In this document: positions 43,068 through 52,589 of the stretch, in pieces | Numbering within the stretch: the first letter of the stretch is position 1 | How the letters are laid out: each line of letters opens with the position of its first letter | Origin: Natrinema saccharevitans | GTDB lineage: Archaea; Halobacteriota; Halobacteria; Halobacteriales; Natrialbaceae | Length of the DNA: 64,000 nucleotides | Assembly (NCBI RefSeq): GCF_001953745.1 | Contig: NZ_LWLN01000001.1 | Coordinates: forward strand, 992,001-1,056,000 | Direction: 5' to 3' | Made by a program: the position numbers and the translations under genes | The notes under the pieces: model-generated | Told to the model about the DNA's origin: nothing | Databases searched by the model: none | Seen by the model: the letters and a program-made list of their open reading frames with translations, nothing else

Positions 43068-44681
43068 TCACTCGAGGTATCCCAGATCCGCGAGTCGCTT
43101 CTCGACCCCCTCGTCGGCCGTCTCGACCGACGGGTCCGCGTCGAACCGGGGATACGAGCGGGTTTCGGTCGGCTCGACGCAGGGCAGCGCCTCGCCGTCC
43201 ATCCGCTCGTCGGCCGGAACGCCAAGCGTCGCGAGGACCGTCGGCGCGATATCGAACAGGTGCGGCCGGCCGACCCCCGCATCGGGATCGATCGCGTCGC
43301 CGCTGGCCGCGACGGTCCCCTCGAGCTTGTGGTTCCAGGGCTCGCTCGGCGGGCCGAACTGCTCGTCGCGCAGCGTCGCCGACAGGAGGTGATCGAAGTC
43401 CGCCGGCACGGTCACGACGTCGACGGCGCGGTCGCTCTCGGGGCCGTGGAAGAACTCCTCGCGGGGAGCGACGGTCTCGAAAACGGGGTCGCCGTCGGGC
43501 GTCGTGACCGACCGTAACTCACCGATGAGCCGCGACCGGACGGTCTCGTACTCCGAGCGGGGGACGACCCCGTCGGGCTCGCGGCCCTCGAGGTTGATGC
43601 GGATCCCGAGTTCGATCCGCGAGCGGACGGAGGCGGTCGAGGCCGCGAAGTCGACCTGCGTCGCGCCCGCGTTGACCAGCCCCGCGGGGGCGTACTCGGC
43701 CACGACGTCGTCGATCCCGAGTCGCGCGAGGACGGCACCGATCCGCTGGCTCGTGAGTCCGACGCCCGCGGCCCTCGCCATCGCACGCTCGGCGAGGCCG
43801 GGCTCGTAGCTCGTGGCGTCGTCGCCCTCCTTGAGGTTGCCGTCTCTGACCGTCGCCCACGTGGGCATTCCCTCGCCGCCGCGTTCGGCCTCGACGACGC
43901 CGCGGTCACGGAGATAGTCGTTGACGCGGAACTCGTAGCCGTCGTAGGGTCCCATCCCGTGGTCGCTGGCGACGATCACGGTGTCCGGATCGTGGGCCGC
44001 GACGGTCTCGCGGAGCTGGCGGTCGACCTCGCGGTAGATCGACCGGATCGCCGCGTCGTCGTCGGGGCGCTCGTGGAAGATCGAGTCGGTCGCCTGGAAC
44101 TCGAGGAAGCCGAACTCCGGATCGCACCGGTCGGCGAGATACCGAAACGCCTCGCCGCGGGTCCGGACGCAGTCGGCGTAGGCGCTCCCGCGGTCAGCGG
44201 CGTCCTCGTCGGGGTAGACCCGGTACTTGCCGATCGATTCTCGCACGTCCGCGAGCAGGCCGGCGGGGTGACAGTCGGGGTCTTCCGGCGCGGTGTAGCC
44301 GGGGATCAACGCGCCGTCGAACTCCCGTGGCGGGTGGGTCACGGGGACGTTGACGACGACGCTCGTGATCCCGTGTCGGTCGAGCAGTTCCCACAGCGTC
44401 CGCTCGCGGACGTCGGTCGCGTTGACCACGTCCCAGTCGTAGCCGTCGAAGGACAGAAACCCGTAGACGCCGTGTTTGCCCGGGTTCATCCCGGTGTACA
44501 GCGACGGCCACGCCGAGGCCGTCCACGGCGGAATCTGGGACTCGAGCGGGCCGCTCGCGCCGTCCCGGTAGAGCGACTCGAGGGTCGGTACCTCGCCGGC
44601 GTCGAACAGCGGCTCGAGGATCCGCTCGCAGGCCGCGTCGATGCCGACGAGTAGCGTTCGAAGGGAGGATCCGTCGTCCAT
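43068..44681 (-). CDS. Alkaline-phosphatase-superfamily phosphodiesterase/sulfatase-like protein, paralogue 2
   Basis: 537 residues. Paralogue of the protein at 23555 with the same landmarks: LLVGIDAAC, PPWTASAWPSLYTG (Thr nucleophile), VVVNVPVTHP, VIVASDHGMG and LFDIAPTVLATL. No signal peptide, so probably cytoplasmic. Similarity extends across the whole length, including EPWNHK. In the other copy the partner FemAB-like gene follows with an ATGA overlap; here the corresponding FemAB-like gene (47023) lies about 2.3 kb away, beyond two oppositely oriented genes. Convergent with the PP-loop gene. Confidence 0.85.
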   Translation of the reverse strand: MDDGSSLRTLLVGIDAACERILEPLFDAGEVPTLESLYRDGASGPLESQIPPWTASAWPSLYTGMNPGKHGVYGFLSFDGYDWDVVNATDVRERTLWELLDRHGITSVVVNVPVTHPPREFDGALIPGYTAPEDPDCHPAGLLADVRESIGKYRVYPDEDAADRGSAYADCVRTRGEAFRYLADRCDPEFGFLEFQATDSIFHERPDDDAAIRSIYREVDRQLRETVAAHDPDTVIVASDHGMGPYDGYEFRVNDYLRDRGVVEAERGGEGMPTWATVRDGNLKEGDDATSYEPGLAERAMARAAGVGLTSQRIGAVLARLGIDDVVAEYAPAGLVNAGATQVDFAASTASVRSRIELGIRINLEGREPDGVVPRSEYETVRSRLIGELRSVTTPDGDPVFETVAPREEFFHGPESDRAVDVVTVPADFDHLLSATLRDEQFGPPSEPWNHKLEGTVAASGDAIDPDAGVGRPHLFDIAPTVLATLGVPADERMDGEALPCVEPTETRSYPRFDADPSVETADEGVEKRLADLGYLE

Positions 44682-44907
44682 TATTGACGATTCCGGGACA
44701 CTCTCCTTTCGTTATTGATCGAATTCCCGTCGGAAATCCGGTGTTCACGACCCCGCGGCCGGCGCAGGGCGTTCGGCCCGGCGGCGGTGCCCGACTGCGC
44801 GTTCGCCCGCGAGGGAACAGCTGACCGCAGGTATTCCCTCCCTGTGAGTCACTTCTCGAGAGTATAACAGCTGCGTAACTAACACCGTTCGAGTACGGTC
44901 ATCTCAC

Positions 44908-45885
44908 ATGGGAACGATCGTCGTCTCACTGGACTCCGAACTCGCGTGGGGATTTCACGACCTCGACTCCCCGCCCGAACGCCGGGTCCGGGGCGCTCGA
45001 GCGGGCTGGCAACGAGCGATCGACGTCTTCGACGAGTACTCGATCCCCGCCACGTGGGCCGTCGTCGGCCACCTGCTACTCGAGGAGTGTGACGGAGCCC
45101 ATCGTGACCATCCCGCCGCGGGCTCGGGATGGTTCTCCTCCGATCCCGGCGGTGACGCGAGCGAGAACGAGCGGTGGTTCGGCCCGGACCTCGTCGACCG
45201 GATCCGGGACGCGGACGCCGACCACGAGATCGGGTGGCACGCGTTTTCGCACACGGTCTTCGATCGGGAACGGATCACGCCCGAGATCGCGGCGGCGGAG
45301 ATTCGACGCTGTGCGACCATCGCTCGCGAACGCGATCTGCCCGCCTCGTCGTTCGTCTTCCCGCGCAACGTCGTCGGGTTCCGAGATCTTCTGGCCGAAC
45401 ACGGCTTCAGGGGGTATCGGGACGTCTCGCCACCGCGCTGGTACGACGGCTCGCCGGCGTATCCGCTCGCGAAGTTCGCGAGCTACACCGTCGGCGAGAC
45501 GCCGCCGCCGCTCGTTCGACCGACCGTGGACGAACACGGTCTCGTGAACGTCCCGGCTTCGCTGGATCTCTTCTCGTTCGAAGGTCCCGCTCGTCGCGTC
45601 GCTCGAACGATCGGCGAGGACCCCGTCGTCAGACAGGCCAAGATGGGGATCGACGCGGCGGCGGAGCGCGACGGCATCTTCCACGTCTGGCTCCACCCGA
45701 ACAACCTGGTCCGGGAGTCCGACCGCGACCGGCTCCGTCGGATCCTCTCGTACGTCGCCGACCGGCGCGACCGCGGGCTGCTCTCGGTCGAGACGATGGC
45801 CGACGTGACGGATCGCGTTCTGGACGACGCCACACACGAGGCCACGACCGATGGCGCCGCTCGAGCGGTCGGCGACGATGACTGA
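44908..45885 (+). CDS. Polysaccharide deacetylase (NodB-like)
   Basis: 325 residues. NodB homology: SLDSELAWGF near the N terminus supplies the catalytic/metal Asp, GWHAFSHTVF (about 110-119) the two metal-binding His, and FPRNVVGF follows. Such enzymes remove N- or O-acetyl groups from amino sugars. No signal peptide is evident, so it probably acts on cytoplasmic lipid-linked glycan. It overlaps the start of the GNAT gene by 8 nt, so the two are co-expressed. Confidence 0.85.
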   Translation: MGTIVVSLDSELAWGFHDLDSPPERRVRGARAGWQRAIDVFDEYSIPATWAVVGHLLLEECDGAHRDHPAAGSGWFSSDPGGDASENERWFGPDLVDRIRDADADHEIGWHAFSHTVFDRERITPEIAAAEIRRCATIARERDLPASSFVFPRNVVGFRDLLAEHGFRGYRDVSPPRWYDGSPAYPLAKFASYTVGETPPPLVRPTVDEHGLVNVPASLDLFSFEGPARRVARTIGEDPVVRQAKMGIDAAAERDGIFHVWLHPNNLVRESDRDRLRRILSYVADRRDRGLLSVETMADVTDRVLDDATHEATTDGAARAVGDDD

Positions 45886-46972
45886 CTACACGATTCGGCG
45901 GTTTCGGCGCGGGGACCTCGAGGGGTACCTGTCGCTGTACGACGACGTCTTCGGGCGGCGACCGGACGAGGGCTGGTTCCGGTGGAAGTATCGGGACAAC
46001 CCCTACGCCGACCGCGTCCCGATCTACGTCGCGGCGGCAAACGGCGAGATCGTCGGTGCGCGCTCGTTTTTCGCCCTGCCGCTCCGGACGGGCCGCACCG
46101 TCGTCCGTGCGGTACAACCGTGCGACACGATGGTCCACGAGGCCCACCGTCGGCAGGGGCTGTTCACACGGCTGACCGAGGCGGCGATCGAGGACTACCG
46201 GGACGGCGAGCCGGAACTCTGTTTCAACTTCCCTAACAGCAAGACCCGCGCCGGCAACCGACAGCTCGGCTGGCGAGTGGCCGCCGAACGCACGTCGTAC
46301 TACCGCATCCACGACCCGTCGGCGATCGCCGCCGGGAGCGGCGACGGCGTCATGGCCCTCGCCTCGAGTGCCGCCTCACCGGTCGCGAGGGGGTATCTGG
46401 CCGCGTGGGATCTCGTTGCGGACGGCGGATCGGCGGGGGCCGATGTCAGCGTCCGCCGTCACGAACCCGTTCCAGCGGCGCGTCTCGCGTCGCTCTATCG
46501 CGAGTCGGTTCCCGACGGGTTCCACGTCCCGCGAGACGAGCGGTTCCTGCAGTGGCGGCTCCGCAGGCCCGACTGGGAGTACCGCGCGTATCTCGCGACC
46601 GACGGCGACCGAGACCGCGCCGCGATGATTACCGGGACGGACCGGTCCCCCGGACTGACGCGGACGATGATCCTCGATGTCCTCTCCGGTGTTGACGGGT
46701 CGACTGCCGTCCGCGAGCGCCTCCTGACCGCCGTCCTCGCGGACAACCGGGCGGCCGACCTGCTGGTCGCTTCGTCCGACTCGATTCCCCGAACGACGCT
46801 CCTGAAACGGGGCTTTCTGCCCGACGACAAGCCGCCGCTTTCGCCCGTAACGGAGACGACGACGCTGATGGTCCGACCGCTCTCGCCGGAATCCGATTGG
46901 ACGCTCGGCGGCGACGCGATCGACGACGGCGACAACTGGGCGACGACGTACCTCAGTCACGACAGGAACTGA
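45878..46972 (+). CDS. GNAT-family acetyltransferase-like protein
   Basis: 364 residues. The N-terminal half is a GNAT fold (MTDYTIRRFRRGDLEGYLSL, then VVRAVQPCDTMVHEAHRRQG and LFTRLTEAAIEDY, the acetyl-CoA-binding motif A). A second, weaker GNAT-like half follows (LTRTMILDVLSG onward). It begins inside the deacetylase stop region (8-nt overlap). Pairing with a deacetylase suggests replacement of an acyl group on an amino sugar. The upstream in-frame ATG at 45851 is less likely. Confidence 0.8.
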   Translation: MTDYTIRRFRRGDLEGYLSLYDDVFGRRPDEGWFRWKYRDNPYADRVPIYVAAANGEIVGARSFFALPLRTGRTVVRAVQPCDTMVHEAHRRQGLFTRLTEAAIEDYRDGEPELCFNFPNSKTRAGNRQLGWRVAAERTSYYRIHDPSAIAAGSGDGVMALASSAASPVARGYLAAWDLVADGGSAGADVSVRRHEPVPAARLASLYRESVPDGFHVPRDERFLQWRLRRPDWEYRAYLATDGDRDRAAMITGTDRSPGLTRTMILDVLSGVDGSTAVRERLLTAVLADNRAADLLVASSDSIPRTTLLKRGFLPDDKPPLSPVTETTTLMVRPLSPESDWTLGGDAIDDGDNWATTYLSHDRN

Positions 46973-47022
46973 ACTCCGGTGGGTGGGACCCGATGCGGCT
47001 GCGGACGCCCCCTCGAATCGCG

Positions 47023-48033
47023 CTATTTGACCGAGTCGTACAGCGACGCGACCTGCCGGACCCCCCAGGAGCCGTACTCGAGGCTGTAGTAGGTCCGCAA
47101 CTCGGGGTTGAACTTCGCCTTGTAGCGGTTGATCCGGCGGGTGTCGGCCCCGACGAGGTCGTAGGTCCCGAGCCCGTGCTCGAGTCCGTCGCGCATGATC
47201 GCCCAATCGAGGAGGTCGTTGGTCGGGACGTCGACGTCGGCGTCGGTGCGGACGCCGCCGAGCCAGCGGCCGACGGCGTCGCCGTACTCCAGCGCGAGGA
47301 TGCCGCCGACGAACTCGCCGTCGACCCGGAGGGTGTAGGGGCGGACGTGGCCGTTGGGCGACCTCTCGGCCAGGTCGAGGACGAACGCGAGCGGCACGTC
47401 GAAGTCGATCCCCTGGGACTCGTACCGGTTCCGGACCTGCTCGTGGATCAGCCGGATCTCCTCGCGGCCGCCGACGTCGATCTCGTAGGCGTCGTCGTCG
47501 GCGTTGCGGACGTTGCTCCGCGCGTCGCTGCTGAACGACATCAGGAGGGCGTCTTCGTCCCGCTCGAGGTCGACCGCGTAGGTGTAGGCCGGCGTCGCGT
47601 CGTACTCGTTCCACTGGAACGGCCGCGCGTCGTCGAAGGTCGTCGCGGTGCGGACGTGGCCGTATTTGGGGTTCAACTCGGACTCGATCCACTCGAAGCA
47701 GCCGTCCATGAACCGCTGTCGCCGGCGCTCGCGCTTGCGCTGTTTCAGCTTCCCCATGTTCAGGAATGCCGGCCCGAGGTAGGGAACGCGGAGGCCCGGC
47801 GGCGGCGAAAACGCCGTCGTCACGACCCGCTTCGTGATCTCGAAGACGGGGAAGATCCCAACCGGCTCCTGTCCTTTGAACCCCACCAGCGGATGCAGCG
47901 TCGCGTCCGCGTGGTCGGCCTGTACCCGCAGCGCCTCGAGTTCGTGACCCAGCCGCCCCTGTGGCGATCGCTCGACGTACCCGTTCCACTGGTCCAGATC
48001 GTCCCCCGTCGCGACGCGGACGTCGATGCTCAT
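47023..48033 (-). CDS. FemAB-like acyltransferase, paralogue 2
   Basis: 336 residues. Close to the protein at 22545, sharing LVGFKGQEPVGIFPVFEI, FSSDARSNVRNADDDAY and INRYKAKFNP. Double-GNAT fold; no membrane segment or signal. The acceptor is unknown. It is convergent with the GNAT gene and lies beside the second phosphodiesterase-like gene's module. Confidence 0.85.
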   Translation of the reverse strand: MSIDVRVATGDDLDQWNGYVERSPQGRLGHELEALRVQADHADATLHPLVGFKGQEPVGIFPVFEITKRVVTTAFSPPPGLRVPYLGPAFLNMGKLKQRKRERRRQRFMDGCFEWIESELNPKYGHVRTATTFDDARPFQWNEYDATPAYTYAVDLERDEDALLMSFSSDARSNVRNADDDAYEIDVGGREEIRLIHEQVRNRYESQGIDFDVPLAFVLDLAERSPNGHVRPYTLRVDGEFVGGILALEYGDAVGRWLGGVRTDADVDVPTNDLLDWAIMRDGLEHGLGTYDLVGADTRRINRYKAKFNPELRTYYSLEYGSWGVRQVASLYDSVK

Positions 48034-48257
48034 GGTCGCGATCCCTCGCGTGCGATCGGGGCGGTCGTCGCTCGGCGTTCCATGAGCGGAGACTCCCCGT
48101 ACAGCTACTTTGTAAGCAGCCTGTTTCCGTCGTCTGAAGCGACGGGTTCGCTCGCGCTGTCGGGAGTCGGGGCGCTGTCCCAGCGGGGCCGGCCTCGACC
48201 GCCACGGTAGCCGACTAGTAACAATACCTGACAGGATGGTGCGGTCGAGAAAGTACA

Positions 48258-49268
48258 ATGAAAGGCCTGCCATTTCAGCCGGTCGCGGCCCTGCGGCGGC
48301 GAAGCAAGTCCCTCCTCGCTGGTTCCCCCATCGATCTGCTCGGTGTCGCCGGCTTCGTCCTCGTCGCGGCCGTCCTCTTGACGGTCGTCGACGCCGCGTC
48401 GCCGGTCCTGCGGGCGACAGTCGGGTTCCCGCTGTTGTTCCTCGCGCCCGGTTACGTGTTCCTGTCCGTACTCTTCCCCCGGGAGACGCCCGCGAGCGCC
48501 GACGGCCGGTCCCTGCTCCGACAGACGGTTCCCCTGTCCGACGCCGAGCGAGCGGCGCTGTCGTTCGGGCTGAGCTTCGCGCTCCTCCCGCCACTGGGGC
48601 TGGTGATCGCCGCCACGCCGTTCGGGTTCACCACCTCGGTCGTCGTCAACGCCGTCGCGGGGGCCACCCTGCTCGGGACCGGCGTCGCGATCGCCCGCCG
48701 ACTGGCGGTTCCGCCCGCCGACCGTTATCGGCCCGGCCGCCGACTCGAGGCGGCTCGTGCAGCGATCTTCGACGCGAGGTCGACGCGTCAGGTCGCCGTC
48801 AACGTCGTCCTCGCCCTCAGCATGCTCCTCGCGCTGACGACGGTCGGCTACGCGCTCGTCGCACCCCAGGACGGCGAGGAGTACACGAGCCTCCGACTGC
48901 TCACGGAGGACGACACGGGCGAACTCGTCGCGTCGGACTATCCCTCGGAGATCGAACCCGGTGAAGCCGTCCCGCTGGTCGTCGCTGTCGAGAATCAGGA
49001 GGGGGCCGACGAGGAGTACACGGCCGTCGTCCAGGAGCAGCGCCTCGAGGACGGAGAGGTGGTCGAACGCAACGAGTTACAGCGGGTCGACTACGGCGTG
49101 GACGCCGGCGACACGGCCTACGCCGATCGCACCCTGTCACCCGAGGCCGAGGAGGGGTCGATCCGGATTGCCGTCCTCCTATACGACGGGGACGTTCCGG
49201 AGACGCCGACGACCGGGAACGCGTACCGTCACAGCTACGTCTGGGTCGACGTCACCGACGGCGAGTGA
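48258..49268 (+). CDS. DUF1616 membrane protein
   Basis: 336 residues. Four membrane segments lie in the N-terminal half, including TVGFPLLFLAPGYVFLSVLF (the DUF1616 hallmark), followed by an extracellular C-terminal domain (about 200-336) of beta-sandwich type (VPLVVAVENQEGADEEYTAV). DUF1616 proteins are found in archaeal surface-glycan loci next to glycosyltransferases; their function is unknown. Likely at the head of the unit containing the membrane protein at 49498. Confidence 0.83.
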   Translation: MKGLPFQPVAALRRRSKSLLAGSPIDLLGVAGFVLVAAVLLTVVDAASPVLRATVGFPLLFLAPGYVFLSVLFPRETPASADGRSLLRQTVPLSDAERAALSFGLSFALLPPLGLVIAATPFGFTTSVVVNAVAGATLLGTGVAIARRLAVPPADRYRPGRRLEAARAAIFDARSTRQVAVNVVLALSMLLALTTVGYALVAPQDGEEYTSLRLLTEDDTGELVASDYPSEIEPGEAVPLVVAVENQEGADEEYTAVVQEQRLEDGEVVERNELQRVDYGVDAGDTAYADRTLSPEAEEGSIRIAVLLYDGDVPETPTTGNAYRHSYVWVDVTDGE

Positions 49269-49497
49269 GCGGCCGCTCGTCACCGTCGGTTCGAACGGAG
49301 TGGGCCTCGACGCCTCGGTAGCGACTCGAGCGACCCTCGACAACCGGCGCTCACGATTCGAAGCGCCGGTTCGCCGGTCGATTCCGGCCGGGTCCGATCT
49401 CGATGTCGTTCGCTCCGTAGAGACGGTACGAGCTAGCTTACGGTCGGCAACCGGTGAATAACAAGGCCCGCGATCGGGCAACGTCAGGGTAGTTCGA

Positions 49498-51330
49498 ATG
49501 TCATCCCACTCAGCCGTCGACGACGATCCGATTCGGAAGCTGGTTCTCGCGATCGGCTTTCTCGCGGTCAGCGCCAGCGCGCTCGTCGCGCACGCTAACC
49601 CCGCGACCGGCTACGAGATATCGATCTACACGATGACGCCGCGGGCGGTCTGGGCGGGGCTGTTGGTCGCACTGAGCGTCTCGCTTGCCGTCGCGTTCGT
49701 CCCGTTCTCACGGGAACGTCGGCCACGCGGGGATCGCGTGACCGCGCTCCTTCTCGGCGGGCTCGTGATGGTCGTCTTCGTCGCACTCCCGATCGTTCGC
49801 GGCTATCGCTTCTACGGGCACTACGACGCGTTGACCCACCTGGGGTGGGCTCGCGGTATCAGCGAGGGGACGTACCTCCCCTTCGAACTGTTCTATCCCG
49901 GCATCCACACGGTGACGACGCTCGTCCACTCGACGGTCGGCGTTCCGCTCTCGCGATCGATGCTGTTCGTCGTCGTGCTGGCGGCAGTACTGTTCTGTCT
50001 GTTCGTCCCGCTCTGTCTCCGCACGATCCTTCCGGACGGTCGAGCCGCGACGATCGGCGGGTTCTCGGCGTTCCTCCTGTTGCCGATCACGACGATTTCG
50101 ATGTATCTGTCCCCCCACTCGATGTCGCAGGCGGTGCTGTTCTCGGGGGTCCTGCTCTATTTGTTCACGAAGTACCTCCGAACCGCTCACGACGGGGTCA
50201 CGTTTTCCGCCGTCGGCGTCGCGTTCGCCCTCACGTCGCTCGGGGTGGTCCTCTATCACCCACAGCTCGCAGCACACCTGTTCGTCGCGTTACTGGGGAT
50301 CTGTGTCGTCCAGTACCTCTCGCGCGTGGCCAATAGTGGCGGGCGAATCGCCGACCAGACGCCCGTCTACGGACAGGCGCTGTTTCTGGGGGCCGCATTC
50401 CTGCTGTGGAGTTCGAACTACGGATTCTTCGGCGGCACGATCCGGTACTTCCTCGGCTCGACCGTCGACTTCCTGTTCGGCCGAGGCGGTGCGGTCGGCG
50501 ACACGGTCGGAACGCAGGGATCGTCGCTCTCCGCGATCGGCGGGAGCCTACTCGGGATCTTTCTCAAGCTGTTTTCTGCCCAGCTCGCGTTCTCGCTGCT
50601 GACCGGCGGCCTCGTCCTCGCCGCGCTGGTCGTCCGCCGCTCGGAATGGCTCGACGAGGTCCGCCCCGAGACCACGTACTTCACCGTCGCCGTGATCGCG
50701 CTCGGGCCGGTGTTCGTGGCCTACTCCGTCGCCGCCGGATCGAAGATGTACTTCCGCGTGTTCGGGTTGATGATGGTCTTCGTCACGATTCTCGGCGCGA
50801 TCGCGTTACACGGGCTCTCGAGGCGTCTCTCGAACTGGACCGCCGACTCGAACGCGTCCGTCTCCGGGAGTCCGGTGTTCGCCTTCGGGTTCGCCATCTT
50901 GCTCGTCGTCTCGCTGCTCGCGGTGTTTCCCTCCCCCTACGCGTACAAGGCGTCGCCGCACGTGACCGACGCTGCGATGGACGGCTATCGGACCGCGTTC
51001 GACGAACGGAACGAAGAGATCGAGTTCCTCGGCCTGCGAAACGGGCCCGACCGGTACGACGACGCGGTGAACGGGAACCAAGACCGGAGCGACGCCCACC
51101 GGGACGTGTCAGCGGCCGAACTCGAGGCGGGAGTTGCCGGCCAGTACGAAGCCGATCGGTACCTCTCGTTGACGCGGGCCGATTACGAACGAGAGGTCGG
51201 TGCGTATCGCGAACTCCGGTACACCGCGTCCGGTCTCGATGGCATCGGCCGGGAGCCGGGCGTGAACCGGATCCAGTCCAACGGCGAGTTCGAACTGTAC
51301 TACGTCCCCGGGAACGAGACGGCGACGTGA
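49498..51330 (+). CDS. Polytopic membrane protein, GT-C-like, paralogue 2
   Basis: 610 residues, about a dozen membrane helices and an external C-terminal domain of about 110 residues. It shares with the protein at 39607 the motifs AHANPATGYEISIYT, ALTHLGWARGIS, ELFYPGIH and IQSNGEFELYYV. Two such proteins in one locus suggest polymerisation, ligation or extracellular sugar addition using lipid-linked donors. Not assignable to a characterised enzyme. Confidence 0.72.
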   Translation: MSSHSAVDDDPIRKLVLAIGFLAVSASALVAHANPATGYEISIYTMTPRAVWAGLLVALSVSLAVAFVPFSRERRPRGDRVTALLLGGLVMVVFVALPIVRGYRFYGHYDALTHLGWARGISEGTYLPFELFYPGIHTVTTLVHSTVGVPLSRSMLFVVVLAAVLFCLFVPLCLRTILPDGRAATIGGFSAFLLLPITTISMYLSPHSMSQAVLFSGVLLYLFTKYLRTAHDGVTFSAVGVAFALTSLGVVLYHPQLAAHLFVALLGICVVQYLSRVANSGGRIADQTPVYGQALFLGAAFLLWSSNYGFFGGTIRYFLGSTVDFLFGRGGAVGDTVGTQGSSLSAIGGSLLGIFLKLFSAQLAFSLLTGGLVLAALVVRRSEWLDEVRPETTYFTVAVIALGPVFVAYSVAAGSKMYFRVFGLMMVFVTILGAIALHGLSRRLSNWTADSNASVSGSPVFAFGFAILLVVSLLAVFPSPYAYKASPHVTDAAMDGYRTAFDERNEEIEFLGLRNGPDRYDDAVNGNQDRSDAHRDVSAAELEAGVAGQYEADRYLSLTRADYEREVGAYRELRYTASGLDGIGREPGVNRIQSNGEFELYYVPGNETAT

Positions 51331-51417
51331 CACAGCCGTTCTCCCCGGCACCTACTCCGCCCTCGAGGCGGTAAACGCCGCTATAACAATACCCCTTTCC
51401 GTCCGTTCTCCGATGGA

Positions 51418-52509
51418 ATGACGGTACGCACCGCAGTCGTCGGCGCAGGAACCGTGTCGGAGGTCCACCTCTCGGGACTGGAGAAGAACCCCCGAACCGA
51501 TCTCGTTGCGATCTGTGACGTCGATCTCGATCGCGCGAACGAAGCGGCGACGGCGTACGATATCACGCCGTACTCGGATCTCGAGGATCTGTTGGCCCGC
51601 GAATCCCTCGACTGGCTCCACGTTTGCACTCCCGTCCAGACGCACCTCGAGATCGCCCGGACGGCGATCGAGGCCGGGATTCCGGTTCTCATCGAGAAAC
51701 CGGTCACGGAGACGGTCGCGGAACTGGAGGAACTCCAGCGGCTGTCCGATCGACACGGCGTGCCCGTCTCGCCGGTCCATCAGCACCTGTTCGATCCGGC
51801 GATGCGGACGGCGCGTCGGCTGATCCGGTCCGGTAACGTTGGACCGATTCACGGTGTCGACGTCATCTATACCGGTCTCACGCCACCGGACGCGGCGAAG
51901 CGGGGAACCTGGGTGTTCGATCTCCCCGGCGGCGAGTTCGAGGAGGGGCTCCCCCATCCGATCTACTCCGGGCTCGCCGTGGGTGGCTTCCCGAAATCCA
52001 CGGACGATATCTCCGCCAACACCCGTCTCGCCGGCGAGTACGAGGACGACTTCGCCTACGATACCGCCCAACTCCAGTACGAGTCGGCCGACGGTGCGCT
52101 GTGTACTCTCAAGATGCTTTCCGGGTCGAAACCGCGACACGAGATCCTGATCCACGGCGAAGGGGTGTCGATGCGTCTGGACCTCATTCTCCAGTCGGTC
52201 GAGACGATCGAAGACGAGTACCACCTCTCCTCGGTCGACAAGGGAAAACAGGCCATCAGTCGGTCGGCGAATCACCTGACGGATCTCGCCGCGAATCTCA
52301 GGCTCGTCGCCGACGCGCAACTCAACGACGACTGGGAGACCGCGACGCGGATGAACCCCCACTACGCGCAGTTCGATCGCACCGCCCGCGCGCTCGAGGC
52401 GGACGGGCCGATGCCGGTTTCGCTCGAGTCCTCGAAGTGGACGATCACGCTGTTGGAAGCTCTTCGCGACGCGGCGACGCCCGAGTCCCTGCGCGCGACA
52501 CCATCGTAA
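51418..52509 (+). CDS. Gfo/Idh/MocA-family sugar oxidoreductase
   Basis: 363 residues. An N-terminal Rossmann fold (AVVGAGTVSEVHLSGL, about 6-21) binds NAD(P), followed by the family's EKPVTETVAELEELQR (Lys of the EKP motif). The C-terminal beta-sheet domain binds substrate. Members oxidise or epimerise UDP- or dTDP-sugars before a DegT-type transamination. It lies 88 nt after the membrane-protein gene and 80 nt before the flippase gene, probably co-transcribed. Confidence 0.88.
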   Translation: MTVRTAVVGAGTVSEVHLSGLEKNPRTDLVAICDVDLDRANEAATAYDITPYSDLEDLLARESLDWLHVCTPVQTHLEIARTAIEAGIPVLIEKPVTETVAELEELQRLSDRHGVPVSPVHQHLFDPAMRTARRLIRSGNVGPIHGVDVIYTGLTPPDAAKRGTWVFDLPGGEFEEGLPHPIYSGLAVGGFPKSTDDISANTRLAGEYEDDFAYDTAQLQYESADGALCTLKMLSGSKPRHEILIHGEGVSMRLDLILQSVETIEDEYHLSSVDKGKQAISRSANHLTDLAANLRLVADAQLNDDWETATRMNPHYAQFDRTARALEADGPMPVSLESSKWTITLLEALRDAATPESLRATPS

Positions 52510-52589
52510 GCAACTGGTGACGGAACCATCGACGTCCCGCGTATCGAACGGCGTAATTCGATCGGGTTGCTCCACAACCGCCCCTCAGA

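Noticed and set aside
44731-44750. ORB-like GGAAATCCGGTGT
   Set aside because: Isolated and lacks the CACCGGAAAC core; chance match.
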